From assembly GCA_036898165.1 (NCBI GenBank), contig CM072541.1:29075501-29139500 (forward strand): 64,000 nt of DNA, in the 5' to 3' direction. The notes below the pieces were generated by a model. That model worked only from the letters and a program-made list of their open reading frames with translations, made no database searches and was not told the DNA's origin. Origin of the DNA: Silybum marianum (taxonomy: Eukaryota > Streptophyta > Magnoliopsida > Asterales > Asteraceae). The position numbers were made by a program, and so were the translations under genes. Shown piece after piece: positions 21,800-32,595 of the stretch (positions are counted from its first letter, which is position 1; every line of letters starts with the position of its first letter).

Positions 21800-22860
21800 C
21801 ATAAGCCCATAAAAAAGGGAACAAACTTTTTGACTCCCAAAAAACAAAGCATAGGACCATTTTAGTTAATTTAGAAACAATTAGCTAACAAGGAGCACTA
21901 AACACTATAAGAATTATTGCACAAAGCAAGAAAGAAGATGCTCAAAGTTGGCATATATGCAGACTTTTAGAAACAATTAGCTAACAATGTACACTTTTAT
22001 ATATATGCAGACTTGACGTCTTGACCTCTACCCAAACAAAGTAAAACAACTGTTTCCATGAAGACCTCCGACTTGTGGAAGGAATAAAGACCAACATATG
22101 GTGAAAGAAGCGTGAAAAGAAAATAATAAATAAATAAGAATAAGTAACCAAATGGACATTGGCCCATCGGTACCTAGGTTGCCGGTAAATGGAGAGAGGT
22201 GTGCTCGAGTATTTTCCATGTATAATTATAAATATTATATACTTAAAAAAGTAACGAGTATGTGCCTTGAAAACAGACGAAAAGGCAAGAAAGATAGAAC
22301 ACATAGATCAAGTAAATTTAGCTATAATTCGGTCCTGCAAATCAAGTAAAAAACAAATGAGAAAGATCCAAAATGAACATTGCTGTTTAATACGACAAAA
22401 AACTATAATGAACAACCATAAGAAGTTGCAACCAGGACTTAATATGAGACTTTCTAAGAAGAACTATCAGTGGCATTTAACCAAAAATCCCTTTAGAAAT
22501 AGCAACTGAACTTAAAAAGCTTCTAAACAATGGAGTTTTGCCTCATGTTTGCTACTGCCTTAAGGAGCCAACACAATGCTTGATGGAAATATTCAAAGAA
22601 GGCAGCAACCGCATTACCTTATTCCGGATAACATCCTTCAATATGGTAGTTTCTATCTTCTTTTCCATTTCACTTAAATACAGATACATAAATTTCAAAA
22701 AGTAACAGAGAAGAACTTTACATATCAAAATTATACCAGAAGGGGGTGGGTGTGACTGCCAGGTAGAATAAAGAACTTTATTGTGGCCTTTTCATCCCTA
22801 AACACCAGTCAAATAAAGAAAATACATTATTCTTTTCATCATCATATATATATATATATA
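21800..22860. other. Intergenic, no gene recognised
   Basis: A short direct repeat (TTAGAAACAATTAGCTAACA) occurs at 21871 and 21967. Several open stretches of 60-107 codons exist on both strands, but none shows a domain. Confidence 0.35.
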
Positions 22861-23090
22861 GAGGAAAGTTCAAATGTGAACTCATTTTTGGTTGTGAACG
22901 TGAGGACGAATCTCAGCCACTTATCCGGTCAATAAAGGCGGCTTTGACCAGGTTCCCCTCCTTTAATAATCTCCACCCTCCCATGAATCGCGTCAATCCT
23001 CCATGATCGCGTCCACCATAACAGAAGATGTGTGGCTGAGATTCGTCCTCACGTTCACAACCAAAATTGAGTTCACATTTGAACCTAACC
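22861..23090. mobile_element. Family A-related element with a unique interior
   Basis: The ends are AGTTCAAATGTGAACTCA and TGAGTTCACATTTGAAC. Arms of about 60 bp run into GTGAGGACGAATCTCAGCCA and its complement. The interior (about 22920-23030) is GC-richer, not palindromic, and absent from other family A copies. TA microsatellites lie on both sides. Confidence 0.65.
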
Positions 23091-23099
23091 CTATATATA

Positions 23100-24305
23100 T
23101 ATATGCAAAGCACATATAACATATAAAACCAAAATTAAAAGACTGGAAAAATGAAAAGCTACCAACAGAAATAAGAGCATGAGATAAAAGAAAAAAGCTT
23201 CATTAAAAATGCTACTTGGTTTACGTTGGACCATAAAGGTTACAAAAAAAAAAAAGATTAAACAAAAAGAGATATCATGTTAGGTTCCTATTTCCTAAAA
23301 TTTGTGCATTGAAACAAAGAAACCTATGAATAAAGCAAAATCATAAACCTAGAAAAACACACACATACAACCTAACTTCTTTCCTAATGCATTGATAACC
23401 AGTGAAAGCTCTACATTGATGTTCATATTAGAGAAACGCAACCTTGAGAAAAGTAGGAGACACTAAGCTGAAAACCAGATGAAAAATGTTCAAACTTTAC
23501 TCAATATCCGATTGAAGATGAGTTTTTCTTACAATGAAGAACCATAGACAGAATAAAAAATCGATTTGAGAATTGATGGTGTAGAGTAAAAAACCTACAA
23601 ATTAAGAAACAAAAGTTGAGTAAATTAAGGAGTAGCAAGTTTATTTGGATTCTAGGGTTTCGTTTGTTACCTTCATTTGACGCCGAGAAGAATGGAAGAT
23701 GAAGGAGCGCTAGATGAAAGAGAGGATATGACCATTTCAAAAAATCCATATAGAGATATTGGAATCGGTCAATCAAAAAGCCACATTAAAACAGTAATCT
23801 GCTAAAGTGATTCTTGGTAAGGGGTGGAAAAATCCTTATTTGAAGAAAGTCAAGTCTGGACCTTTCTTCTTTTGTGGTAGCAAGATTAAAGTTTTGATTT
23901 TATGGCAGCACGATTAAAGTTTTTAGTGAAAGCTAAGAATAGAATGGTTACTTTTCTTTTCAAAGCAATTAATAATTCTATTCATTTTTAATTAAGCCTT
24001 ACTCTAGCTTTTTTAGGGGTTATTACTTATCTCAATACGGAATTTGCATACTTTGACAGAACATAACTCATAGACCGAGAAAATAATTTCCTTCAATCCT
24101 TTTTTCACTTCCATAGTATCGTAGATTGCGTCAATACAGAGGAAATGAATGCATTTGTATACTATTAAATTCAAGAAAGAGATACCCAACCTCGACTGAT
24201 TTAGCGGTGGCGGTGATATGATATTTAATGCATCAATAATTTGTACATCATGCATAATAACATGTACTTAAGAGATTTTTCAAACTTATGCATCTAATAG
24301 TAGTA
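23100..24305. other. Intergenic; no confident gene
   Basis: A small frame at 23692-23805 begins MEDEGALDEREDM but has no recognisable domain. Bases 24252-24300 resemble 16370-16420, suggesting a dispersed repeat interrupted by the Harbinger element at 24311. Confidence 0.35.
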
Positions 24306-24310
24306 CCTTA

Positions 24311-25192
24311 GACTATCCACATTCACAATCTCAACCAATCCAATCTCAAATTAAAATATTACTTTCTCTCTCATTTACCTCATAATATTCAACTCCAATC
24401 CAATCTCAAAATTTTCACACTCCAACCACAATCTTTTACAATCCAATTTCACCTATTATATTATTTTATAAAATTATATTTTTTATTTTTTATACACATA
24501 ATTATTATTTTTAATTATAAATATGTAAATAGATAAGATGAATGAACAATTACCTATTCTGAAACATAATTTTAATTATAAAAAACTTACCATACAACTG
24601 AAATTAGATTAAACAACATATAAAATAAGTACGAAATTTTAATTTTTTGGTTTCCCATTTAGTGGCCTTTGAATTTTTTGGTAGGGTTTGGGTATTTTCA
24701 GGGATAGAAACTGGATTATTATACATGAAAGCCTCAGAGTTTTGATGTTGGGTGTTTGGATCATACTGAAAACTATCAGGATGTTCATAATTTGGAAAAA
24801 AAATTGGAAAGTTTGAATCCATAAGAAAATATTTGAAAGGAAGTAGCAAGATAACAAGAGGATTGAAATAGAGAGAAAAATTGGTGTGATGAAAATGCAT
24901 CAACATTGGTCTCTATTTGTAGGGAATTGAAAACCATGAATTTTGATATATTTTTTTTAATTTTATTTATTTTATAAAAGTCTTATTTTTAATTAGATAA
25001 ATCTTATCCTAATAAAATCTAAATGGTCAATCGAATTGTGACACTTGTCACATATATATTAATATTATATAAACAATCTCATATTCACCGAATGATGAGA
25101 TCGTTCGTTACAATTGATTTTTGATTTTTTTTAATATATTTTTTTTTGTCTTATTGACAATCTAAAAAATGAGATCGCTGATGCAGATAGTC
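24311..25192 (-). mobile_element. PIF/Harbinger element, non-autonomous (882 bp)
   Basis: It has inverted ends GACTATCCACATTCACAATC and GATCGCTGATGCAGATAGTC. The target duplication is TTA at 24308-24310 and 25193-25195. It carries an N-terminal remnant of a Harbinger Myb-like ORF on the minus strand. No transposase is seen. It is inserted into a dispersed repeat whose two halves flank it. Confidence 0.8.
24604..24822 (-). pseudogene. N-terminal remnant of a Harbinger Myb/trihelix-like ORF
   Basis: From ATG at 24822 it reads MDSNFPIFFPNYEHPDSF, then an Asn/Gln-rich stretch, then KATKWETKKLKF, stopping after 72 codons. Plant PIF/Harbinger accessory ORFs, often annotated 'glutathione S-transferase T3-like', commonly begin with a short MDxNxPxFxPN-type leader rich in N, P and Q before a Myb-like domain. 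Here the Myb-like domain is absent, so this is a truncated remnant. Position inside a TIR element with TTA duplications supports the origin. Confidence 0.5.
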
Positions 25193-25292
25193 TTATGCAT
25201 AAAAACTTGTATTTAAGACATTAGGGTCAAATGCTTATTAAAGTAATATAAAAATATAGATATAGATAGATATACATTAATTAATAAATTAA

Positions 25293-25585
25293 GGGTAGGT
25301 TTAAAAATGAGAACTTAAATTTGGTTGTGAACGTGAGGACAAATAAGAGTGTGACACGTCTCTCATTAAAAGAAATATTTAGACAGTATATAGTATTTAT
25401 TCAGTATGAATATACAAAGAAACATTCAGACTGAATATAATATATATTCGGTCTGAATAATGCTTATTAAGTCTGAATATTTCTTTGTATATTCAGTCTG
25501 GATAATCTATATTCAGACACGTGACGCGCTCTTATTTGTCCTCACGTTCACAATCAAATTTGAGTTCTCATTTGAACTTTCCTCT
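25293..25585. mobile_element. Palindromic MITE, family A copy 4
   Basis: The left arm has AAATTTGGTTGTGAACGTGA and the right arm TCACGTTCACAATCAAATTT. The central part is enlarged by repeated ATTCAGTCTGAATA-type palindromes (about 25380-25510). Confidence 0.75.
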
Positions 25586-25599
25586 AATAAATTAATATA

Positions 25600-25975
25600 T
25601 ATATATGACGATAATCAAATTAAAACCACAAAAAGGTTACAAACTCGTAAAAACCAATATAAAAATAAAATTTTCATTATTTTTTTTTCATCAAAACCTA
25701 TAGTTTAAAATATTATTTCACATATGTTTGTGTTCACCCTATGAAATAATTACATGTGAAACAAAAAAATTGATTCACCTAGTGAAATAAAAATTATGGA
25801 TAAAAAAAATCATGTGGTGAAACAAATACATGTGAAAATTTCACCTTATTAAACAAATATATGTAAAATAATATCTTAAATCCTAACATTTGATAAAAAA
25901 ATCATGAAAAAATTTATTTTTATATCAATTTTTACGAGTTTGTAACATTTTCGTAGTTTTCATTTGATTAAGCCC
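25600..25975. mobile_element. Fold-back MITE remnant related to 5640-5995
   Basis: AAATTAAAACCACAAAAAGG and ACAAACTCGT on the left are opposed by ACGAGTTTGTAACATTTTCG and TTTTCATTTGATTAAG on the right. Inner arms carry TTTCACATATGTTTGT and AAACAAATATATGT. Confidence 0.5.
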
Positions 25976-26405
25976 CTATATATATATATCGTTTATTTTA
26001 ACTAAATTGGTAAGTCATGATTTCATATTTTCTAACAATAGGTTTTGAATCTAAAAGTGTTTTGTATTATATTCGATGTCAAATCAAAATACAATTACGC
26101 TTATGTTTTGTATATTACTCGTTATATCTTGGTACGTGTTACATAAAATATTTTTTGGATTAAATTGAATTTCTTTTAATTTTAGGATGTTAATCATTAT
26201 ATGATGTTGTATTAAATAGATTTCTTTGGTTTTAGGTTTATTGAAAATATGATAAACTTAACGTGTGTAGGTCTCTTGCATTTTTGGTTTAAAATAGCTT
26301 AGATAAACGAGAAAAAAAATCCCCGTTTCCCCATTGGGGATGGGGATGGAGTTGAGAAATTGAGGTATCTACGCCATTCCCTCGTGGTATGTAAACGTGT
26401 TTGGG
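25976..26405. other. Intergenic, nothing recognised
   Basis: AT-rich, with no open frame or clear repeat apart from a short TA tract at 25978-25990. Confidence 0.3.
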
Positions 26406-26413
26406 TTTAGGAC

Positions 26414-26964
26414 TAGGGATGAGCTCGGTACCGGACCGGTACCGAAACCGAGAGTGGAAAAAATCAATACCGAATACCGAACCGATAAGAGAAATTCGGT
26501 ACCGGGATTTTCGGGACTATAACCGTTTGGTTCCATTTTTTGGGACGACAACCGTCTTTCATCGTTGACCATTAAACACAATAACAAAAACCAAAATCAC
26601 TTGAGCGGAAACCGGATTGGAGGAGCCGATTGTGCATGAACCGGGTTTTGGATAAATTACGGAACCGATTTTGGAGATTTTGGATAAATTTCGGTATTTG
26701 AGTTGAAAATACAAGAACCGAAAATTGTAATATATTTATGAGGATTTTCTATAAAAAAAAAGGAAAGAGTTTGTTACCAATTCAAATAAAAAAATGACTT
26801 TTTAAATTACCCGGTTCGGTTCGGGATTTACCGGGACTAGTACCGGTACCGGTACCGAAAGTACCGAATCCTGAATATGGAAAATCTTGGTACCGAATAC
26901 CGAACCGGTAATGATATTCGGTACCGGTTCGGTTTCGGGATTTCGGTACGTATGCTCATCCCTA
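26414..26964. mobile_element. hAT MITE (551 bp) with KpnI-like palindromes
   Basis: It has a perfect 8-bp target duplication TTTAGGAC at 26406-26413 and 26965-26972. The ends are TAGGGATGAGC and GCTCATCCCTA. Both arms are rich in ACCGGTACCGG, itself palindromic, and the GC level is well above the surroundings. Confidence 0.9.
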
Positions 26965-27139
26965 TTTAGGACCCTAATACTAATGCCTGTTAAAGTCCAA
27001 CCATTAAATCTCATCGTATGCTCTGTACATGAGGACACTTTGGTCCTTTTATTGAAACAACAAAGCACAGGAACCAAAATTGCAATGTACTCTTTTTAAT
27101 TTCAAAAATCATTATATATATACATATATATATAGAGAG

Positions 27140-27945
27140 AGAGAGAGTCCTATTTATGTGTTAACCCAAAAAAAATGTGTTAACTTTGTTAACCCATCTA
27201 AACCGTTTATTTTTTTGATCAACGGTTTTGATTAAATGAGATATTATAAACTGATAAAAAATGAAACATATTAAACATAATTAAGTCAAGGGTAATTTTG
27301 GAACAAATTTATATTTTATATTTGGAAGATAAAATAATTTTGGAACAAATTTAAAACGAAAAACATATATTTTATTTTCCCTATTTATTTTTGGATCTTT
27401 TTCAAATTCCCACATAATCATCTTATGAAATCCGCCAGATTTTTTTTATAATTACCAAAGTTCATAGGTGAGACAATGAGAATGTTCATACATGAAACAA
27501 TGTGAATGTTCATAGGTGAAACCGGAAAAAGTGAATAAGATGATTAAGAAATTTAAGCACGTTCATATATGGAACAAATGTGAAGTTCATAGGTGAAACC
27601 GGAAAAGTGAATAAGATAATTAAGAAATTTAAACACGTTCATATATGAAACAAATGTGAAGTTCATAGGTGAAACAATGAGAATGTTCATAGGTGAAACT
27701 AAAAAGTGAATAAGATAATTAAGAAAGTTGAAACAAGTTCATATATAAATGCATGAAGTTCATAGATGAACACACGAAATTCATAGGTGAAATAGTTAAG
27801 CGAATAAAATAATTAAAAATGTGTTAATTAAGGAATATGATAACTAATTGAATGTCATAATTAAGGATTGTGATAATTAATTGAATGTGATAATTAAGAA
27901 CGAAAATACTCCGACCTTTTTTTTAGGTTAACACATGAATGGGTT
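27140..27945. mobile_element. Microsatellite-bounded element with internal tandem repeats
   Basis: The inner left end CCTATTTATGTGTTAACCC is opposed by GGTTAACACATGAATGGG on the right. (TA)n(GA)n bounds it on the left and (TA)n(GA)n lies just beyond the right end. Bases about 27460-27800 repeat GTTCATAGGTGAAAC and GTGAATAAGATAATTAAG in imperfect units of about 60-110 bp. Confidence 0.6.
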
Positions 27946-27990
<45 letters not shown>

Positions 27991-28304
27991 GTTGGATCTT
28001 CTACACGACTACACCTCGTGCCTTCCAATCTCAACCCTCCATTTCATATTCAATTTATTTTTCATTTTTTTTATATACAAGGGTAGCTTTGTCTATTCAT
28101 AATTAATAATAATTTAAGAAATTTATATTAAAAAAAAGAAACTTAAATTTAATTGGTAGTTATCCCATTATTTTTTGGAATGATTTAAAATTTAAAATTT
28201 AAAATTTAATTGTTAATCAATATCTAAATCTTCAATTTTTTTGGAATTAATTGAAATTCAAAAAAAAATCTGGAAATTCTACATAATTGAATTCTAGAAA
28301 AATT

Positions 28305-28625
28305 ATGGAAAAACATGTGAAAACCGTTAAAAAACATATGAAAACCGTTGAAAAACATATGAACTCAAGTATAAAAACGTTGGAAAACATATGAAAACCT
28401 GAGATTAAATATGAATTCATGTATGAAGCCAGAAAAGCATGCAATCATGACACACCAAACAACCGTTGAAAAACATACGAAAACCTTTGAAAAACATATG
28501 AAAACCGTTGAAAAACATATGAACTCAGGTATGAAAAACGTTGAAAAACATATGAAAAACCTAGGATTACATATGAATTCATGTATGAACACAGAAAAGT
28601 ATGCAAATGTGAACCCAGAAAACCT
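28305..28625. repeat. Short tandem repeats (AAACATATGAAAACCGTTGA type)
   Basis: Units of about 21-24 bp and a higher-order unit of about 120 bp repeat: AACATATGAACTCAgGTATG occurs at about 28354 and 28516, and TACATATGAATTCATGTATG-like at about 28406 and 28567. Confidence 0.6.
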
Positions 28626-28645
28626 ATGAAAAGCCTGTGTTTAGA

Positions 28646-28950
28646 ACGTACAATCATCAACGCTGCATTTCTCTTCCAACTGACTCAAGATCTGATGCAA
28701 CTCCTTTGCCGAAATCAATCCATTTTTGTATCGTAAAGCTCAAACGCATCCTGGAGCTCCTTCATCTCACCGTCTTCTTCTTCGCTGGATTTTCCTTTGC
28801 AGAAACAGGCAAACTCCTCTAGAATGATGAAACCGTCACAAGCAGTATCAATATATGCCATTATTCGATTCACCTCATTTAGAGACGTGTCGGATCCGAG
28901 TGCCTTCACTTTCCTTTTCGTCCTTTTCCTAATCGCTGGCGACAAATCTA
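28646..28950 (-). pseudogene. Calmodulin-like (EF-hand, CML23/24-like) fragment, frameshifted
   Basis: On the minus strand it reads VKALGSDTSLNEVNRIMAYI, then DTACDGFIILEEFACFCKG, then an acidic linker and MKELQDAFELYD. After a 1-bp loss near 28724 the homologous frame resumes as YKNGLISAKELHQILSQL and EEKCSVDDC. The D-x-(A)-C-D-G-F-I-x-L-E-E-F piece is the second half of an EF-hand loop, and the K-N-G-L-I-S-A-x-E-L piece is the next one. The order and spacing fit plant CML proteins with four EF-hands. Both termini are missing, loop positions are changed (N to A) and the frame is broken. It cannot be a functional Ca2+ sensor as it stands. No intron is seen. Confidence 0.7.
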
Positions 28951-29379
28951 GCCACCAGCACCGCCGTGAACCACCGCCACCCCACACCAGTCACAACCAT
29001 CACTCGTTGGCGACGTTTTCAAACCCTCAAGAACCACCATCACCACCACCATATTACCATCTTCATCGTGAAAGCGGATGTGGAGGATGATTAGCAGTCA
29101 AGAATCGTATAACTTCCCTGTATCTTGCGAGTGTAAATTTAGGAATGTATTTGATTGATTTTAGATTTATTTTCATTTTTAAAAATTCCAAAATGCGAAT
29201 TCCATCAGTGCCCCTATGTTTTTAGTTTCATTCCCATCGTGCCCTATGATTTGAATTAAATTACGATCGTGCCACCACATTTCCATGAAACCGTTAGATT
29301 AAAAAATGGAGGGTTGAGATTGGGAGGCACAGGGTGTAACTTTCATATGGGGGTGTAGAAGATCCTCCCTCCCTCTCTA

Positions 29380-29420
<41 letters not shown>

Positions 29421-29440
29421 GTATACATAGAGAGAGATAG

Positions 29441-29650
29441 AGAAAAGTTCGAACGTGAATTCGAATTTGGTTGCAAATATGAAGACCAAAGAGAACACGA
29501 TTCGTGTCATATTCAGACTGAATAATGAAGCGAAATACTCAAACTAAATATAGTGTTATTCAGACTGAATAACACTATATTCAGTCTGAACATGACACAT
29601 GTCGCGCTCTCATCTGTTCTCATTTCACAGTCAAATTTGAGTTCTCATAT
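29441..29650. mobile_element. Palindromic MITE, family A copy 5
   Basis: The left end is AAAGTTCGAACGTGAATTCG and the right end CAAATTTGAGTTCTCATATA. The centre has TATTCAGACTGAATA palindromes. (CT)n, (TA)n and (GA)n tracts lie on the left. Confidence 0.65.
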
Positions 29651-29654
29651 AGGG

Positions 29655-31178
29655 TTGAGTTTAAAGGACAAAAGCATCACTAAGTTACAAACTATAAGGA
29701 CGAAAACTGTGATTTCAAAAGTATAAGGACCAAAGTCGCAATATTTAACAAACCACAGGACCATAATCGTAATTTTCTTCAAATAAAAAAAGGACGGTGT
29801 CATGCTCTGGCCATTTCTGTTGCATGTACGTTGCCAACATTCGAAACCCCCAAAACCTCAATCCGCCATCTCTACAAAAACCCTAATATTATCAGTTCTC
29901 CGTAAGTCGATCTCCATTAATCTCTTACTTTCTGCTTCACTTTTACCGATTCTTCATGTTCTAAGTGCCTGATTCGTATCGTCATTCGTGTTTATACACA
30001 GTATAATCAGTGATTTTTTTATCATTTTTATGCAGAATCGTGTTTCTGATCTTAATCATATGCATTACTTGTTAGTTTTCGTGTTCGTAGATAAGGTTAT
30101 GGTTGTTTTGGGTTCAATAATGAATACTCCATTAATACGAAGCTGCATTTATGTATTGTGAAATGTTTAATGTCATAATTTTCATCATATGCTTATATCA
30201 TTGTGTGTTTGATCTAGTTTATCGTTAAAGTGAAAACAAGGAGCTTGTAATCTGGAAACTAAATTTAAAGCAAATGAGTAATCCCTCGTTCCCATGGAAA
30301 TTATAGCAACAGTGGTCACATTAAGATGCCTCTTATTCATTACAATTTACAACATATAATTTGTGTATCAACTACTTGCTGAGTTAAATGTTTCAAAATT
30401 TACAAGAGGAAATTAACCATACTTTCTCAACCTATGTTCATCAATAGACATTTGGAATCTTGCCAATTGTTTACGTGCGAGCATATAAGTCAAACAACGA
30501 ACATGGTATGGAGCAATTATTTTAGAAGAACATGGTATGGAAATTATATTTTTCATATTATGAACGTAATTTTAAATTATTTATATTTTATTATAGAATT
30601 GATCGAGTAATCGCCTAGCTCCGTTGGTGCTTTCCAAAAAACTAAGCTAAACACTCCATCAATATGATTGTGTAGGTGATTGTTGACATGTTTAGAGATT
30701 TACTTATGTGGAAATATGGAAGACAGAAAGAACTCCAGTTTACACTTTGTTTAGTGATATTTACGGATTTACCTTCTATCTTTGGACTTTGATTGCTGGA
30801 GTTATATCAAGCTAATATTCCAGTTTAAGAACTTGTTCAATATTGAGGATAAACGCTGGCCTTCAAGTGATTTGGGTCCTTTTACACTTTACAACACCCT
30901 TTTCTGAGTACTATTTCTTTCCCTGAAACTTGACTATGCTCATAAAGCAAAACTAGATTAGACACTCTTTTATGTGAATTACTCCTGGAACTAGACTCTG
31001 CTCGTGGATCGAATTTTATAGAATTGATCATTTGCACATAATTTTATAAAGTTTGATTTGCGCATCACCAGATGAAATGCTTTCATGTGTTTTCGGTTTT
31101 TCTTCTTGTTGGCATGACCTTTGCTAATGCAATTAATTTTGACAATTATCATTCATGCAGTTTTCGGTTTCAGATAAT
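29655..31178. other. 5' region and presumed first intron of the bHLH gene
   Basis: A non-coding first exon probably ends at 29901, where TTCTCC is followed by GTAAGT. It is preceded by C-rich leader-like sequence (AACCCCCAAAACCTCAATCC) and AAACCCTAA. The intron would run 29902-31160 to the acceptor ATTCATGCAG. Bases 29657-29790 (AGGACCAAAGTCGCAATATT) look like a worn dispersed repeat. I see no TATA box I trust. Confidence 0.45.
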
Positions 31179-32559
31179 ATGGATGAACATGTTCTTCAAA
31201 GTGATTCTGATTTGCAGTTGTCCTCATCTACGTTAGAAGGAAATTTCAATTATGTACCCATGTTAGCTGAAAATACTTTGTACCAGCAGAATATCGTTAA
31301 AACAGAAGATTATGACGGCTATTCTGTTCCTCAGTGGACTGGATACCAGCAAATGGCTCCCTATTATGTTGAGTATCTTGCAGGAAATGCAATATCCGAC
31401 ATACAAGGAGAAATACCATATAACAACACTGGAATCGGATGCAGTTTTACACCTGAGGAGTCTTTTCACAGCATGGATGCCCATCAGGTAGAGCCATAAA
31501 GGTGTTGAATCATATGCTTGATTGCCATATCATGAATCTTTTCTACGGCATGTTTGTTAGTAGCTTAATGAGCTTAATGGGACTCATAGCTTATTCGGTC
31601 AGCTATACATGACTGTTTGATAGTAACTTATTCAGAAAGCTAAGTTTTTTTCCAAACCTACCCCATCCAATTAAAAAACGTTCTCCTTCCATTTATGAAA
31701 AAACCCTCCCAAACAAAAATCTTCCCAATCTATACAGATAGAGTAATCCACACAGACAGCTTTATCCATACAGAACTTAATGAAAAACCAACCAAACATC
31801 CCCTTAGACTTATTTACTAGAACTGGATATGGGCACATAAGATTCCATCTATAATCTCAAATATGTAAAATAGAATATTCAAATGAAGAAGTGCCTACGA
31901 ACAAATTTATATATGGGCAACACATGTACTACATCTAACAGGTAAGACATTTGCGGGTGAACAATTTTATAGATACACAATATGAAATATGCTATCAGGT
32001 AACTTAAAAATCAAGTTCCCTCCAGTATAATATGGCACATGAAGATCTATCTTTTTTGTTCTGTTTTTTCTTACTGATTATTGTATTAATATCATATTTA
32101 ACTATTTTATTATACTTGATAGAAGCAAGGGCCAGATGAAGGCCTAGATAACGCTGCTCAAAACCAGCCAAACATGTCAGCCTCGACTTCTGGTACCGTA
32201 ACCAAATCACGCAAGAGATATTTGAGACAGAAGGCCTCTGATACAGACCGTGTAAGTCTAACTTCCTAACCAGAAATCCGTATCATGTTGGGCCATATTA
32301 AGATCACATATAGTTACACATAATGTATAGAATACCAATTTGTCTTTTACTTGCTGATCATTTTTGTCATGTGCAAAACAAGTTGCAAGTTTTTTTGGTA
32401 CAATATGCAAGCTTCTTGCACAAATGCATACAGTTTGTTAGCTTGCTTGTTTTATCATTTCAGCGTCGCAGAACAAGGATTGCAGCAGCACTGGATGCAT
32501 TAGAGGATTTGCTTCCAGAGTCTAAAGAGGTAATATACATAGTTACATACATTCATACG

Positions 32560-32595
<36 letters not shown>

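Larger units (their letters stand above)
27991..29368. mobile_element. Terminal-inverted-repeat element carrying a captured CML fragment
   Basis: The left end is GTTGGATCTTCTACACGACT and the right end the complement of GGAGGATCTTCTACACCCCC. Inner arms pair CCAATCTCAACCCTCCATTT (about 28023) with AAATGGAGGGTTGAGATTGG (about 29305). Outermost are (TA)n(GA)n on the left and (CT)n(TA)n on the right, so the microsatellites extend the inverted repeat. Internally there are short tandem repeats at 28305-28625 and a calmodulin-like gene fragment at 28646-28950. This arrangement resembles a gene-capturing (Pack-type) element, but the superfamily is not clear. Confidence 0.65.

Noticed and set aside
26369..27099. 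Open frames on both strands in the ACCGGTACC-rich region
   Set aside because: They lie within or across a hAT MITE with a perfect target duplication; the composition explains the open frames.
28715..28987. A complete small EF-hand gene
   Set aside because: The N-terminal residues are unrelated translation, a 1-bp frameshift separates the second EF-hand, and both ends of the family are missing.
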